This document shows positions 43,097 to 52,488 of a DNA stretch of 64,000 nt, piece by piece. The notes beneath the pieces are model-generated. The model searched no databases, was not told the origin of the DNA, and was given only the letters and a program-made list of their open reading frames with translations. The stretch comes from Oleiagrimonas sp963817755 (GTDB lineage: Bacteria > Pseudomonadota > Gammaproteobacteria > Xanthomonadales > Rhodanobacteraceae). The first letter of the stretch is position 1. Every line of letters begins with the position of its first letter. Made by a program: the position numbers and the translations under genes. The stretch is from the NCBI GenBank assembly GCA_963817755.1, contig CAWFPB010000003.1:1-64000 (forward strand), read 5' to 3'.

Positions 43097-44944
43097 ATGG
43101 CCAGGCTGGTTCGACGTTCGTTCCTGCTGCGCCTGGCGCTGTTCGCTCTGGCGGCATTGTTCATGACTCTGGTGCTGGTCAGCGGCATGTGGGTGCGTGG
43201 CGCGCGCGAGGACCTGACTTCCGATCACCTGTACAGCCTTTCGCCCGGCACCGTGCAGATTCTCGACAAGCTGCATCGGCCGGTGCGGTTGACGCTGTAC
43301 TTCTCCCGCCATGCCACGCGCGACCTGCCGCAATTGCGCAGCTACGAGCAGCGGGTGCGCGAACTGCTGCAGGAAATGGTCATGCGTTCGCACGGGCACG
43401 TGCACCTGTCGGTGGTCGACCCGGTGCCGTATTCCGATGACGAGGACCGCGCATTGGGCGCCGGCCTGACCGCCATGCCGGGCGGCAGCAACGGGGAGCG
43501 CGTGTTCTTCGGCCTGGCCGGCCGTACCGCCAGCGGCTCGGAACTGTCGATCCCGTTCTTCGATCCGGGCCAGGAGGCCTTCCTGGAATACAACGTCGCA
43601 CGCCTGATCTACGAACTGGATGCGCCGCGCAAGCCCAGGGTCGGCATCGTCAGCACGTTGCCCATCGACGGCAGCCCGATCGGAAACACCCCGCCATGGG
43701 CGGTCATGCGCCAGCTGCACCAGCTGTTCGACGTGCAGATGCTGGATCCGGACAATCCCTCGCTGATCAGCAACAAGCTCGACGTGCTGATGCTGGTGCA
43801 TCCCAGGGGACTGAGTGACGACGAGCTCTACGCGATCGACCAGTACGTGATGCACGGCGGTCACCTGGTGGTGTTTGTCGACCCCGAGGCGGAGATGGAT
43901 GCACTGCCGGTCGGCTCGATTACCGGTTCGGCCGCCGGGACCCGTTCGGACCTGCCGCGCCTGTTCAAGGCCTGGGGCGTGGTCTTCGATCCCGACCGCG
44001 TGCTGTTGGACCGGGCAAGGGCCATGTCCATCAGTCTTGGCGGTGACAGTTCGCCGGTACGCGACTTCGCCGTCCTGGGGCTGGGTCCGCAGGACCTGAA
44101 CCACCACGACGTGATCACCGCCAGCCTGCAGAACATCGACGTCTCGACCAGCGGTTATTTCGAGCTGGCTCGCCACACCACGTCGCGTCTGGTCCCGTTG
44201 CTGCAGAGCAGCGGCGAGGCCATGCCGACCTCCGCGGAGCGGGTTCGCGATGCCGCCGATCCGACCGAGCTGTACAAGGACTACAAGCCCACTGGCGAGC
44301 ATTACGTGATCGCGGCTCGGCTGCGTGGACGATTCCGCAGCGCGTTCCCGCAACGCCAGGGGCCGGGCCATCTCGACCGCATGGCCAAGCCCGGCGACGT
44401 GGTGCTGGTGGCCGACACCGACCTGCTTTCCGATCGCCTGTGGGTGCGGCGCACGCCGTTCCTGGGCGAGCACCTGCTCAGCGCGTTCGCCAACAACGGC
44501 GACTTCGTGGCCAACATCCTGGACAACCTGGGAGGTTCCTCGGCCCTGCTTTCCATTCGCGGACGCGCCATTTCGCAGCGCCCGTTCACGCGTGTGCAGG
44601 CCCTGCGCCGGGCGGCCGACGTGAAATTCCGCAACCGTGAGCAGGCCCTGGAAAACGAACTGGCCGCCACCGAACAGCAGTTGGCCAAGCTGCAGCCGGA
44701 AAAGGGCGCGGCCAGCGCTCCGGACACCCAGGTCAAGCAGGAACTGGAGAAGGCGCTCAAGCGCAAGCTGGCCATCCGTCGCCAGTTGCGCGACGTGCAG
44801 CACCAGCTCGATGCCGAGATCGATGCCCTGGGCATGCGCGTGAAGGCGGTGAACATCCTGCTGGTACCGCTGCTGGTGACGCTGTTCGGGCTGTTCTTCA
44901 GTTGGCGTCGCCAGCGCCGCAGCGGCCAGCGTGATGCGACATAA
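43097..44944 (+). CDS. GldG-like ABC-associated membrane protein
   Basis: The 615-residue protein has an N-terminal helix (LALFALAALFMTLVLVSGMWV), then DLTSDHLYSLSPGTVQILDKLHRPVRLTLYFS, the GldG/IFT52-like periplasmic domain. A C-terminal coiled coil (REQALENELAATEQQLAKLQ) and a last membrane helix (NILLVPLLVTLFGLFFSW) complete it. This is the usual third component of Gld-type ABC modules. The fourth usual gene, a DUF4340 protein, is absent; a CtaG gene follows instead. Confidence 0.88.
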   Translation: MARLVRRSFLLRLALFALAALFMTLVLVSGMWVRGAREDLTSDHLYSLSPGTVQILDKLHRPVRLTLYFSRHATRDLPQLRSYEQRVRELLQEMVMRSHGHVHLSVVDPVPYSDDEDRALGAGLTAMPGGSNGERVFFGLAGRTASGSELSIPFFDPGQEAFLEYNVARLIYELDAPRKPRVGIVSTLPIDGSPIGNTPPWAVMRQLHQLFDVQMLDPDNPSLISNKLDVLMLVHPRGLSDDELYAIDQYVMHGGHLVVFVDPEAEMDALPVGSITGSAAGTRSDLPRLFKAWGVVFDPDRVLLDRARAMSISLGGDSSPVRDFAVLGLGPQDLNHHDVITASLQNIDVSTSGYFELARHTTSRLVPLLQSSGEAMPTSAERVRDAADPTELYKDYKPTGEHYVIAARLRGRFRSAFPQRQGPGHLDRMAKPGDVVLVADTDLLSDRLWVRRTPFLGEHLLSAFANNGDFVANILDNLGGSSALLSIRGRAISQRPFTRVQALRRAADVKFRNREQALENELAATEQQLAKLQPEKGAASAPDTQVKQELEKALKRKLAIRRQLRDVQHQLDAEIDALGMRVKAVNILLVPLLVTLFGLFFSWRRQRRSGQRDAT

Positions 44945-44994
44945 GGGCGCATGGCGGTTCGCCATGCCCCCTCCAGGTCCCTGATTCTGCTCTA

Positions 44995-45843
44995 ATGGAT
45001 CGAATGCGTTTCCTGTACTGGCTCGTTCCCTGGGAGTTCTCGCCGACGGTGGTCGTGTGCTGCACGATCGCCGCGCTGCTGTATTGGCGAGGCGCACGGC
45101 GCCGTCCGCCGGGCTTCTGGCGCCAACTGGCGTTCTGGTCCGGCCTGGTACTGATCTACGTCGCTCTGCACACCTATCTCGACTACTACGCCGAGCGCGA
45201 GTTCTTCATCCACCGCATCCAGCATCTGGTCCTGCACCATGTGGGCCCGTTCCTGATCGCGCTTTCGGCGCCGGGGCCGGTGATGCGCTCGGGGTTGCCG
45301 CTGCGCTGGCGCTCTCGGGGCCTGGCCCGCCTGGAGGCGACGCGAGCCTGGCAGGCCACCGCCGACGTGTTGTTCAATCCGTGGATCGCCTCGGTGCTGT
45401 TCTTCGGCGTGATCTACCTGTGGCTGTGGCCTTCGATTCACTTCGTGGCCATGCTCGACTGGCGGCTGTACCGGGTGATGAACTGGAGTGTCACCGTCGA
45501 CGGGCTGATGTTCTGGTGGCTGGTGCTGGATCGACGTCCTTGCCCGCCGGCGCGGCTGGCCCCGGGCGTACGCGTGCTGGTGTCGCTGGCGGTGGCCGTG
45601 CCGCAGATCCTGATCGGCGCGCTGATCACCTTCGCCCGCCACGACCTGTACCCGATCTACGACATCTGCGGGCGCGCATTCCCCTCGATCAGCTTCCTGA
45701 CCTCGCAGATGATCGGCGGACTGGTGCTGTGGGTCCCGAGCGCGATGATGAGCGTGATCGCCGCCCTGATCGCCCTGCGCAACTGGATGTCGCTGTCCCA
45801 GCGCGGGCGCTTGCCACAACGGGTACAGCGTCTCAGTCGCTGA
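44995..45843 (+). CDS. ctaG: CtaG-like cytochrome c oxidase assembly factor (caa3 type)
   Basis: The 282-residue protein has seven membrane helices and belongs to the caa3-type CtaG family thought to help copper insertion into cytochrome oxidase. Conserved sites include the histidines in FIHRIQHLVLHHVGPFLIALSAPG. The gene could start at 44995 or 45004 (MRFLYW). It lies 50 nt after the Gld-like module and overlaps the convergent copper-chaperone gene by 11 bp. Confidence 0.85.
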   Translation: MDRMRFLYWLVPWEFSPTVVVCCTIAALLYWRGARRRPPGFWRQLAFWSGLVLIYVALHTYLDYYAEREFFIHRIQHLVLHHVGPFLIALSAPGPVMRSGLPLRWRSRGLARLEATRAWQATADVLFNPWIASVLFFGVIYLWLWPSIHFVAMLDWRLYRVMNWSVTVDGLMFWWLVLDRRPCPPARLAPGVRVLVSLAVAVPQILIGALITFARHDLYPIYDICGRAFPSISFLTSQMIGGLVLWVPSAMMSVIAALIALRNWMSLSQRGRLPQRVQRLSR

Positions 45844-46291
45844 CGCCGGAAGCGTTGGCCGGACGGGCCAGGAACGGGCTGGACAGGGTGCTGCCGTCGG
45901 CAAAATGCAGACGGATGGTGACCTTCATGCCCGGCTTCACGGGCTGGCTGCGCTGCATCAGCATCAGGTGGTAGCCGCCCGGCGCAAGTGTGGCCTTGCC
46001 GTGGGCGGGGATGGCCAGCTTCCTGACCATGTGCATGCGCGAGACTCCACCGGTTTCGGTGCTCTGGTGCAGCATCACCCGGTCATAGGCAGGACTGTCG
46101 GCAGCCACCAGGTCGACCGCGTGGTCGCTGTCATTGTGCAGCACGGCGTAGCCGGCATTGGGCAGCGAACCCGGCAGGACCCGGATCCAGGCGCCGGTCA
46201 CGCGCATGCCATCGGCCTGCTTGGCCTGTGCCAGGGGCGCGACGCTGAACAGGAAGGCGGCCGTGAAGGCGAGCAGGGTAGTCGAGCGCAT
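45833..46291 (-). CDS. Copper chaperone PCu(A)C
   Basis: PCu(A)C delivers Cu(I) in the periplasm to the CuA site of cytochrome oxidase, together with Sco proteins. The 152-residue precursor has a signal peptide ending near APLAQA. The copper motif HX10MX21HXM is exact: His75, Met86, His108, Met110. The gene lies 3 nt downstream of the Sco gene on the same strand, and its 3' end overlaps that of ctaG. Confidence 0.94.
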   Translation of the reverse strand: MRSTTLLAFTAAFLFSVAPLAQAKQADGMRVTGAWIRVLPGSLPNAGYAVLHNDSDHAVDLVAADSPAYDRVMLHQSTETGGVSRMHMVRKLAIPAHGKATLAPGGYHLMLMQRSQPVKPGMKVTIRLHFADGSTLSSPFLARPANASGVSD

Positions 46292-46294
46292 GCT

Positions 46295-46921
46295 TCAGTC
46301 TCCCGATTGGATCAGCAGGTGCAGGTCGTGTTCCAGGTCGGCATTGGTGGTGGCCGGCGTGGCCAGCACGCGGGCGCGGCCCTTGCGGTCGAAGACATAG
46401 ATCGCCGCGCTGTGGTTGACCTCGTAGCCGCCGTTCTTCTTCACCTTGCCGCGATCGAAGGCGGCACGGTAGCGCTTGGCCAGCGCGCGAATCTGGGCGC
46501 GGGTGCCGGTCAGCCCCACGTCGTGCTTGTCGAAGGCCGTCACGTACTGGTGCAGCACGGGTACGGTGTCGCGCGCCGGGTCCACGGTCACGAACAGGAA
46601 CCGCACGTGGTCGGCCGCCTTGCCCAGGTTGTGCAGGACCACGTGCATTCGCGTCATGGTCAGCGGACACACGTCGGGGCAGTGCGTATAGCCGAAATAC
46701 AGCATCACGATCTTTCCGCGGTAGTTCGCGGCGGTGACGGTGTTGCCGTTGTCGTTGGTCAGCTGGAACTTGAGGTCCGGCATGTGGCCGGTGACCCGGG
46801 TCAGCTTGAACGGAAGGCTGGAGGTGCCGCTGCAGGCGGCCAGCATGAACGCGGCCATGGTCGGCAAGAGCCACCTGTGTGCGATCCGCCTGGTCCGGGA
46901 GGGCGATGGTGAGGTATTCAT
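46295..46921 (-). CDS. SCO1/SenC-family copper/thiol-disulfide protein
   Basis: The 208-residue lipoprotein (signal FMLAACSG, Cys30) has a thioredoxin-like fold with the copper-binding CxxxC motif (Cys81 and Cys85 in THCPDVCP) and the third ligand His170 in VNHSAAIYV. It cooperates with PCu(A)C in building the CuA centre of cytochrome c oxidase. The ATG at 46921 is preferred to an upstream one at 46957. It is divergent from the DUF423 gene by 52 bp. No oxidase genes lie in the window. Confidence 0.93.
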   Translation of the reverse strand: MNTSPSPSRTRRIAHRWLLPTMAAFMLAACSGTSSLPFKLTRVTGHMPDLKFQLTNDNGNTVTAANYRGKIVMLYFGYTHCPDVCPLTMTRMHVVLHNLGKAADHVRFLFVTVDPARDTVPVLHQYVTAFDKHDVGLTGTRAQIRALAKRYRAAFDRGKVKKNGGYEVNHSAAIYVFDRKGRARVLATPATTNADLEHDLHLLIQSGD

Positions 46922-46973
46922 GACGCCCCAGCATACGCCAAGATGCAGTTTGACCATCGAAGGAGACTCGGCA

Positions 46974-47351
46974 GTGCGACAATCTGTCCGGAAAGAACAC
47001 GCCGTCCTCGTGGCCCTGGCCGGAGCCAGTGCCGTGTTGCTCGGTGCCTACGGAGCCCATGGCCTCGAGGGCGTGCTTGATGCCAGGCACCACCAGGTCT
47101 GGGAGACTGCGGTGCAGTACCAGTTCTGGCATGCGCTGGCCATGGCCCTTGCGGTCGTCATGGGGGGGCGCGGACGCGCCGGGACATGGGCGATCCGTTC
47201 CTTCGCCGCCGGCATCGTGCTTTTCAGCGGAAGCCTCTATGCGCTGGCGCTGGACGCACCGCGCTGGGTCGGATTCATCACTCCGTTCGGCGGCGTGGCG
47301 TTCGTCGTCGGCTGGATTTCGTTGGGCCTTGCCATGCGCCGGCACGCATGA
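46974..47351 (+). CDS. DUF423 membrane protein (GTG start)
   Basis: The 125-residue protein has four membrane helices and the DUF423 pattern: AVLLGAYGAHGLEG in the first helix-turn and WETAVQYQFWHALAMAL in the middle, ending with PFGGVAFVVGWISL. The start is a GTG at 46974 with AAGGAG 8 nt upstream, which gives the normal family length. Earlier in-frame codons fall inside the divergent Sco gene. Function is unknown. Confidence 0.9.
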   Translation: MRQSVRKEHAVLVALAGASAVLLGAYGAHGLEGVLDARHHQVWETAVQYQFWHALAMALAVVMGGRGRAGTWAIRSFAAGIVLFSGSLYALALDAPRWVGFITPFGGVAFVVGWISLGLAMRRHA

Positions 47352-47384
47352 AATGCACGTCGGTGCCAAAGCGGTTGCGCATCT

Positions 47385-48989
47385 TCAGCGCGATCCGTTT
47401 GAGCCGGTTCTGACGGGCGGAACGGAGGGAAGTTGCGGGCGATCTTCGCCGATGTTCGAGCTGGGGATCACGCCGATCAACTGCAGCCCACCCAGACTGT
47501 GGATGCCATTGAAGTATTTCCACGGGTCGCCGTTGCCGACCGCCATCGCCAGATGCGCATAGTCGTAGCGGGGCATGGCGGCATCGTATTCCTGCCATGC
47601 ACCGTCGACCCAGGCCTGGACCCAGGTATGCGGGACCAGCACCCGGCTCTTGCCGGCATAGCGACCGGCATAGGCCAGGCCGGTCACCACCCGCGAGGGA
47701 ATGCCGGTGGCGCGCGCCATGGCGGCCAGCAGCACGGCATGTTCGGTACAGTCGCCGCGTCGCGTGTGCACGGTCTCGAGGGCCGAGGCATACCCCACGC
47801 TCGGGCCTTCGTCCTTGACGTACCCGTGTACAAACCGGGTCAGTTCCTGCATGCGTTTCGCGTTGTTGGACGCCTTGCCTGCCGCCTTCTCGGCAAGCGT
47901 CCGGATCGCCGGAGCATCCGATTGCAGCCAGTCGCTGGACGCCAGGTCGGCAGGTTGGGGTGGGTTTTCCGAGCGGTTGTGGACAGGTGTCGTGCTGACC
48001 ACCCAGATGTTGCGCCCGAACTTGCTGACAACCTGCCTGTCGGTGTCGATGAAGGGCTTGTCGGCCAGGTTCCTGCTCCTGAACACGAATTGCAGCGGCA
48101 GCTCCCGCATCGCGAGGGGCAGGGGCTTGGGGACGTTGATCGTGGCGTGTTCGAGGATATCGACGTTCTGGTCGGGCCGGGTGGCGCAGGAACGGCTGCA
48201 AGCGAGCAACTCCAGGCGAAATCCGAGCAGGGGCATACTGGTCTTGAGGATGTAGCCGCGATCATCGACCCACAGGTCGGTGACATTCGTGGCGCGGGCG
48301 TCCTTGCGGGTCTGTCGCAGGTGGTTCAGGCGTCGTGCGCCTTCGGGCAAGTCGACCATTTCCGGGCCGACCACGTCCATGTGAAGCCGTGAAACGGACT
48401 GGCTCGAACTGTTGAATCGGCGGAGGGTATAGCGTGTGCCCGGCCTGAAACCGTGTGCCAGGACGGCCAGGCGGATCCCGTTGTCCAGCAACGCGTGTTC
48501 CGGCCACTCGAAGGCGTAGTCGCGCAGACGATCGTCCACGCGGACCTGGACGCGGAACTGTCCGGCACCGCTGCGCTTCCCGCTGACATGGGTGGCCAAC
48601 GAGGACATGGTGGTGCTCGAGGCGAAGGCCAGCGGCTGGCCAAGCACGGATTCCTCCTCGCGTACCGTGTTGCGGATATCCAGCGGCTTGCGGGTTCGTG
48701 CCAGGCGGATGTCCAGGGTGCTCTCGGTGGTCACCCTGCGGCCATCGACACTGCGCCGGTAGTGCAGGAAACCGACCTTGCGGCCGTCCATGGTGGCGGT
48801 CATCCAGATGACACGGTCGGGCGATCGGGCCAGGCAGGATGCGCTGGAGGCCAGGAAGGACAGGACGCTCAGGAAGAGCAACGCGGCATGCCGCAAGTGG
48901 CTCGGACACCGGTCATCCGTGCTGCCGAGGACATGCAGAGAACGCTTCACCTTCCATGGCTCGGTGAGGGTCAAGCGGCGATGCGGCAT
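47385..48989 (-). CDS. Exported transglutaminase-like protein
   Basis: The 534-residue protein has an N-terminal hydrophobic export segment (HAALLFLSVLSFLASSASCLA), a strand-rich region of about 300 residues, and a transglutaminase-like core. The likely triad is Cys414 in RRGDCTEHAVLLAA, His454 in VPHTWVQAWVDG and Asp469 in WQEYDAAMPR. The fold is shared with peptidases that process peptides or proteins; the target is unknown. The ATG at 48989 leaves a long N-terminus before the signal, so a GTG at 48950 is a possible alternative. Confidence 0.8.
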   Translation of the reverse strand: MPHRRLTLTEPWKVKRSLHVLGSTDDRCPSHLRHAALLFLSVLSFLASSASCLARSPDRVIWMTATMDGRKVGFLHYRRSVDGRRVTTESTLDIRLARTRKPLDIRNTVREEESVLGQPLAFASSTTMSSLATHVSGKRSGAGQFRVQVRVDDRLRDYAFEWPEHALLDNGIRLAVLAHGFRPGTRYTLRRFNSSSQSVSRLHMDVVGPEMVDLPEGARRLNHLRQTRKDARATNVTDLWVDDRGYILKTSMPLLGFRLELLACSRSCATRPDQNVDILEHATINVPKPLPLAMRELPLQFVFRSRNLADKPFIDTDRQVVSKFGRNIWVVSTTPVHNRSENPPQPADLASSDWLQSDAPAIRTLAEKAAGKASNNAKRMQELTRFVHGYVKDEGPSVGYASALETVHTRRGDCTEHAVLLAAMARATGIPSRVVTGLAYAGRYAGKSRVLVPHTWVQAWVDGAWQEYDAAMPRYDYAHLAMAVGNGDPWKYFNGIHSLGGLQLIGVIPSSNIGEDRPQLPSVPPVRTGSNGSR

Positions 48990-49110
48990 GCGGTGTCACG
49001 CAATCGGGAGATACGCACACAGTCTTTGCACAGCCCGTGGGTGGCGTCAATGTGCCGGCAGCCACGTCCCAGGAGCCATGTAGAATGCGGATTTTGCGGG
49101 TGGAAACGTT

Positions 49111-50301
49111 ATGAATGCGTTGGGGACACCGTTGGGCAGACGTGCCACGCGCGTGCTCATGCTGGGTGCGGGGGAGCTGGGCAAGGAAGTGGCGATCGAG
49201 CTGCAACGCTTCGCGGTGGAGGTGATTGCGGTCGATCGCTATGCCAACGCGCCCGCGATGCAGATCGCACATCGCAGCCACGTCATCGACATGCTCGATG
49301 GCGAGGCCCTGCGCCGCGTGATCGAGCAGGAAAAACCCGACCTGGTGGTGCCCGAGATCGAGGCCATCCACACGCCGACACTGGAGGCGATGGAGGCCGA
49401 GGGCCTGCACGTGGTGCCCACGGCACGCGCCACGCGCCTGACCATGGACCGCGAGGGCATCCGCCGGCTGGCGGCCGAGGAGCTGGGCCTGCCGACGTCC
49501 CCGTATCGGTTCTGCGACAGCCGTGAGGCCTACGAGGAAGCGATTGCGGCACTGGGTCTTCCGTGCGTGGTCAAGCCGGTGATGAGCTCCTCGGGCAAGG
49601 GCCAGAGCGTGCTGCGCAGCGCACAGGACATCGGCCCGGCCTGGGACTACGCGCAGTCGGGCGGCCGTGCCGGTGCGGGCCGCGTGATCGTGGAGGGCTT
49701 CGTCGATTTCGACTACGAGATCACCCTGCTGACCGTGCGTCATGCGGGCGGCACGGTGTTCTGCGCCCCGGTCGGCCATGTGCAGGAAGACGGCGATTAT
49801 CGCCAGTCCTGGCAGCCACAGCCGATGAGCGAAGCCGCACGTGCCGAGGCCGAGCGCCTGGCCGGCGCCATCACCGCGGCGCTGGGCGGTTACGGCGTGT
49901 TCGGCGTGGAGTGCTTCGTCAAGGGCGACTCGGTGATCTTTTCCGAGGTCAGCCCGCGACCGCACGATACCGGCCTGGTGACGCTGATCTCGCAGGACCT
50001 GTCCGAGTTTGCCCTGCATGCGCGCGCCATCCTCGGGCTGCCGATCCCGTCCATTCGCCAGCTCGGTCCGGCCGCCTCCTGCGCCGTGCTGGTCGAGGGC
50101 GAGGGGCGCGATCCGGTGTACCACGGCGTCGAGCGGGCGCTGGAGGAAGCCGATACCGCGCTGCGTATCTTCGGCAAGCCTGCGGTATCCGGACGTCGGC
50201 GCATGGCCGTGACCCTGGCGCGAGCGGACAGCATCGAGGAAGCCCGCGAGAAGGCTTCGCGTGCTGCCGCATGCCTGCATGTGGAGCTGGATGCCGATTG
50301 A
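49111..50301 (+). CDS. purT: PurT, formate-dependent GAR transformylase
   Basis: PurT makes formylglycinamide ribonucleotide from glycinamide ribonucleotide, formate and ATP in purine synthesis. The 396-residue protein has the ATP-grasp fold: MLGAGELGKEVAIELQRF, SSSGKGQSVLRS, EGFVDFDYEITLLTVR and FGVECFVKGDSVIFSEVSPRPHDTGLVTLISQ. Its length matches the E. coli enzyme (392). It stands alone, divergent from the transglutaminase gene. Confidence 0.96.
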   Translation: MNALGTPLGRRATRVLMLGAGELGKEVAIELQRFAVEVIAVDRYANAPAMQIAHRSHVIDMLDGEALRRVIEQEKPDLVVPEIEAIHTPTLEAMEAEGLHVVPTARATRLTMDREGIRRLAAEELGLPTSPYRFCDSREAYEEAIAALGLPCVVKPVMSSSGKGQSVLRSAQDIGPAWDYAQSGGRAGAGRVIVEGFVDFDYEITLLTVRHAGGTVFCAPVGHVQEDGDYRQSWQPQPMSEAARAEAERLAGAITAALGGYGVFGVECFVKGDSVIFSEVSPRPHDTGLVTLISQDLSEFALHARAILGLPIPSIRQLGPAASCAVLVEGEGRDPVYHGVERALEEADTALRIFGKPAVSGRRRMAVTLARADSIEEAREKASRAAACLHVELDAD

Positions 50302-50361
50302 CCGCAGGCCGTTCCCTGCGCCGTTGAGCGCGCGCGTCCAGGGAGGATGCGCGTGTCCTCC

Positions 50362-51075
50362 TCAGCCTGAACTCTCCAGGGGCGACCAGCCGTTTTCCCC
50401 GAGCACCTCCAGACCGCCGAATCGGCGCTTGTAGTCCATTTTCGGGTGACCTTCGATCCAGTAGCCCAGGTACAGGTATTCCAGCCCGCGGCGGCGCGCC
50501 AGCTCGACCTGGCTGAGGATGCCGAAGGTGCCCAGGCTGCGCGCCTGCTGGTCGGGATCGAAGAAGGTGTAGACCGCCGACAGGCCGCTCACGCACACAT
50601 CGGTGACGGCCACGCCGAGCAGCCGTCCCTCGCGGCGCATCTCCAGGAACAGGGTCGGGCTCCAGGGCGCGCTGAGGAACTGCTCGAAATCCTCCACGCC
50701 GGCATCGTCCATGCCGCCGCCCGGGTGGCGATGGCGCAGGTATCTCGAATACAGCGCGAAGCGCTCGTCGCTGAATCCGGGCGCGGTCTCGACGATATCC
50801 AGGTCCGCATTGCGCTTGCGGCAGCGTCGCTGGCTGCGGTTCATGCGGAAGTCGTTCACCGGAAGTCGGCACGGCACGCAGGCGTGGCAGCGTGCGCAGC
50901 GCGGCCGGTACAGGTGCCCGCCCGCGCGTCGGAAGCCCTGCGCCAGGGCGCCGGGATACAACCGATCCAGGTTCGGTGCGGACGGATCCAGCACCAGATT
51001 CTGCGCCGCGCGGTCGTGATAGTAGCCGCAGGCGTGGGGCAGGGTCAGGAACAGGCGTACACGTTCCGAGCGCAT
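50362..51075 (-). CDS. bpt: Bpt/Ate-type leucyl/arginyl-tRNA-protein transferase
   Basis: This enzyme attaches leucine or a similar residue from tRNA to proteins with N-terminal Asp or Glu, marking them for ClpAP degradation. The 237-residue protein has the N-terminal cysteine motifs ACGYYHDR and RCARCHACVPCRLPV, and the C-terminal GNAT-like half with LGTFGILSQVELARRRGLEYLYLGYWI and PKMDYKRRFGGLEVL. The length fits bacterial Bpt. It converges on purT. Confidence 0.93.
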   Translation of the reverse strand: MRSERVRLFLTLPHACGYYHDRAAQNLVLDPSAPNLDRLYPGALAQGFRRAGGHLYRPRCARCHACVPCRLPVNDFRMNRSQRRCRKRNADLDIVETAPGFSDERFALYSRYLRHRHPGGGMDDAGVEDFEQFLSAPWSPTLFLEMRREGRLLGVAVTDVCVSGLSAVYTFFDPDQQARSLGTFGILSQVELARRRGLEYLYLGYWIEGHPKMDYKRRFGGLEVLGENGWSPLESSG

Positions 51076-51150
51076 GCTTGCGATCCGGGTGGGACTGGCA
51101 CCCAGTCTACGCTTTTCGCGGGATGAGCACGGCGCCGCCGCGCACGATGT

Positions 51151-51552
51151 TCACAGTGCGCCGCAGGAACGCAGGCCCACCAGGAGGATGGCGCCGGCGA
51201 TCGCCGCGAACAGGATCATGCGCACGCGATTGACCGTATGGCGGCGTTTCTGCCGCAGGCGCTCGGCGCTGTCGTCGGCACGCGAAGCGGCCAGCACGTT
51301 GGCGTATCGGGTCATCGGCTCCAGACCCGCCTCGCGCAACAGTGCGCGAGCTCGCGGCAGGTCGTCGGCGAAACGCACCTCGACCTGCGGCCAGCGGCTG
51401 ATGTCGCCGGGTTTGGTGTAGCTGAAGCGGTTGTAGCTGGGCCGCTGGTAGGCCGAGCGGTTGTTGACCTTGGTCTCGATGCCGTGCTCGGCGAGCAGGG
51501 CGACCACGCGGTCGACGTTTTCGTTGCGGGGGGAGGAGTAGATCTCGCGCAT
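51151..51552 (-). CDS. Small protein with DUF2007-like domain and C-terminal membrane helix
   Basis: The 133-residue protein begins MREIYSSPRNENVDRVVALLAEHGIETKV, a ferredoxin-like pattern as in DUF2007 signal-transducing proteins. It ends with one membrane helix (MILFAAIAGAILLVGL) after a basic stretch. Close relatives in Xanthomonas-type genomes are, from memory, labelled pathogenicity-like proteins without known function. It lies 20 nt after tesB on the same strand. Confidence 0.7.
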   Translation of the reverse strand: MREIYSSPRNENVDRVVALLAEHGIETKVNNRSAYQRPSYNRFSYTKPGDISRWPQVEVRFADDLPRARALLREAGLEPMTRYANVLAASRADDSAERLRQKRRHTVNRVRMILFAAIAGAILLVGLRSCGAL

Positions 51553-51572
51553 GTCGGCATTCTACCCCGGGC

Positions 51573-52445
51573 TCAGTCTTCGTCGCGCAGTCGGATCAGG
51601 CCTTCCTGCGCGGTCGAGGCCACCAGCGTGCCGTCGCGGGTGAAGATCTGCCCGCGCGCCAGGCCGCGTGCGCCCTGGGCCGTGGGGCTGTCGAACGAAT
51701 ACAGCAGCCATTCGTCGACGCGGAACGGGCGGTGGAACCACATCGCGTGGTCCAGGCTGGCCATCTGCACGTTGTGGCTGATGTAGGAGATGCCATGCGG
51801 CAGCGTGGCGGTGCCGATCAGGTGGAAGTCCGAGGCGTACGCCAGCAGTGCGCGTTGCTGTTCGGTCGTGGCGTCGGGAATCGGCGCGGTCAGGCGGAAC
51901 CAGATGTGCTGGTAGGGCGGCCGCTTGGCCGGGTTCAGCTCGTCGCGCGGCCACACCTGGCGGAACTCGAACGGCCGGTCGCCGCCGAGCCAGCGCTGCA
52001 GCTTGACCGGCAGCTTGGCGAATTCCTCCGGCGGCAGCGGCGGCTGCTCCGGAATGTCTTCCGGCGCCGGTACTTCCGGCATCGAGGTCTGGTGGTCGAA
52101 TCCGTCTTCGGGGATCTGGAACGACACCGCGCAATTGAGGATCGGCTTGCCGTGCTGGATGGCGACGATGCGGCGCGAGGAGAAACTGTGGCCGTCGCGG
52201 GCGCGCTCGACCGAGTACACGATCGGCGCCTCGACGTCGCCGGCACGCAGGAAGTAGCCGTGCAGGGAGTGTGCCTGGCGTGCCGGGTCGACGGTCTGCT
52301 GCGCCGCGGAAAGTGCCTGGCCCAGCACCTGGCCGCCGAACACGAAGCGGGTGCCGATGTCGCGGCTCTGGCCGCGGAACAGGTTGTCCTCCAGGCGTTC
52401 CAGGCGCAGCAGTTCGACCAGTTCGTGGACGAGTTCTTCGGTCAT
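51573..52445 (-). CDS. tesB: Acyl-CoA thioesterase II (TesB)
   Basis: TesB hydrolyses medium- and long-chain acyl-CoA to free fatty acid and CoA. The 290-residue double-hotdog protein has IGTRFVFGGQVLGQALSAAQQTV, the N-terminal hotdog HSLHGYFLRAGD, and the C-terminal LASLDHAMWFHRPF-like block (ASLDHAMWFHRPFRVDEWLLY) with the catalytic Asp. The start at 52445 (MTEELVHELV) fits the family; 10 more in-frame residues upstream are possible. Confidence 0.95.
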   Translation of the reverse strand: MTEELVHELVELLRLERLEDNLFRGQSRDIGTRFVFGGQVLGQALSAAQQTVDPARQAHSLHGYFLRAGDVEAPIVYSVERARDGHSFSSRRIVAIQHGKPILNCAVSFQIPEDGFDHQTSMPEVPAPEDIPEQPPLPPEEFAKLPVKLQRWLGGDRPFEFRQVWPRDELNPAKRPPYQHIWFRLTAPIPDATTEQQRALLAYASDFHLIGTATLPHGISYISHNVQMASLDHAMWFHRPFRVDEWLLYSFDSPTAQGARGLARGQIFTRDGTLVASTAQEGLIRLRDED

Positions 52446-52488
52446 GCGGGGCGTATCCGTGGGGCGGCCGGCCATTATAGCGGCCGGT

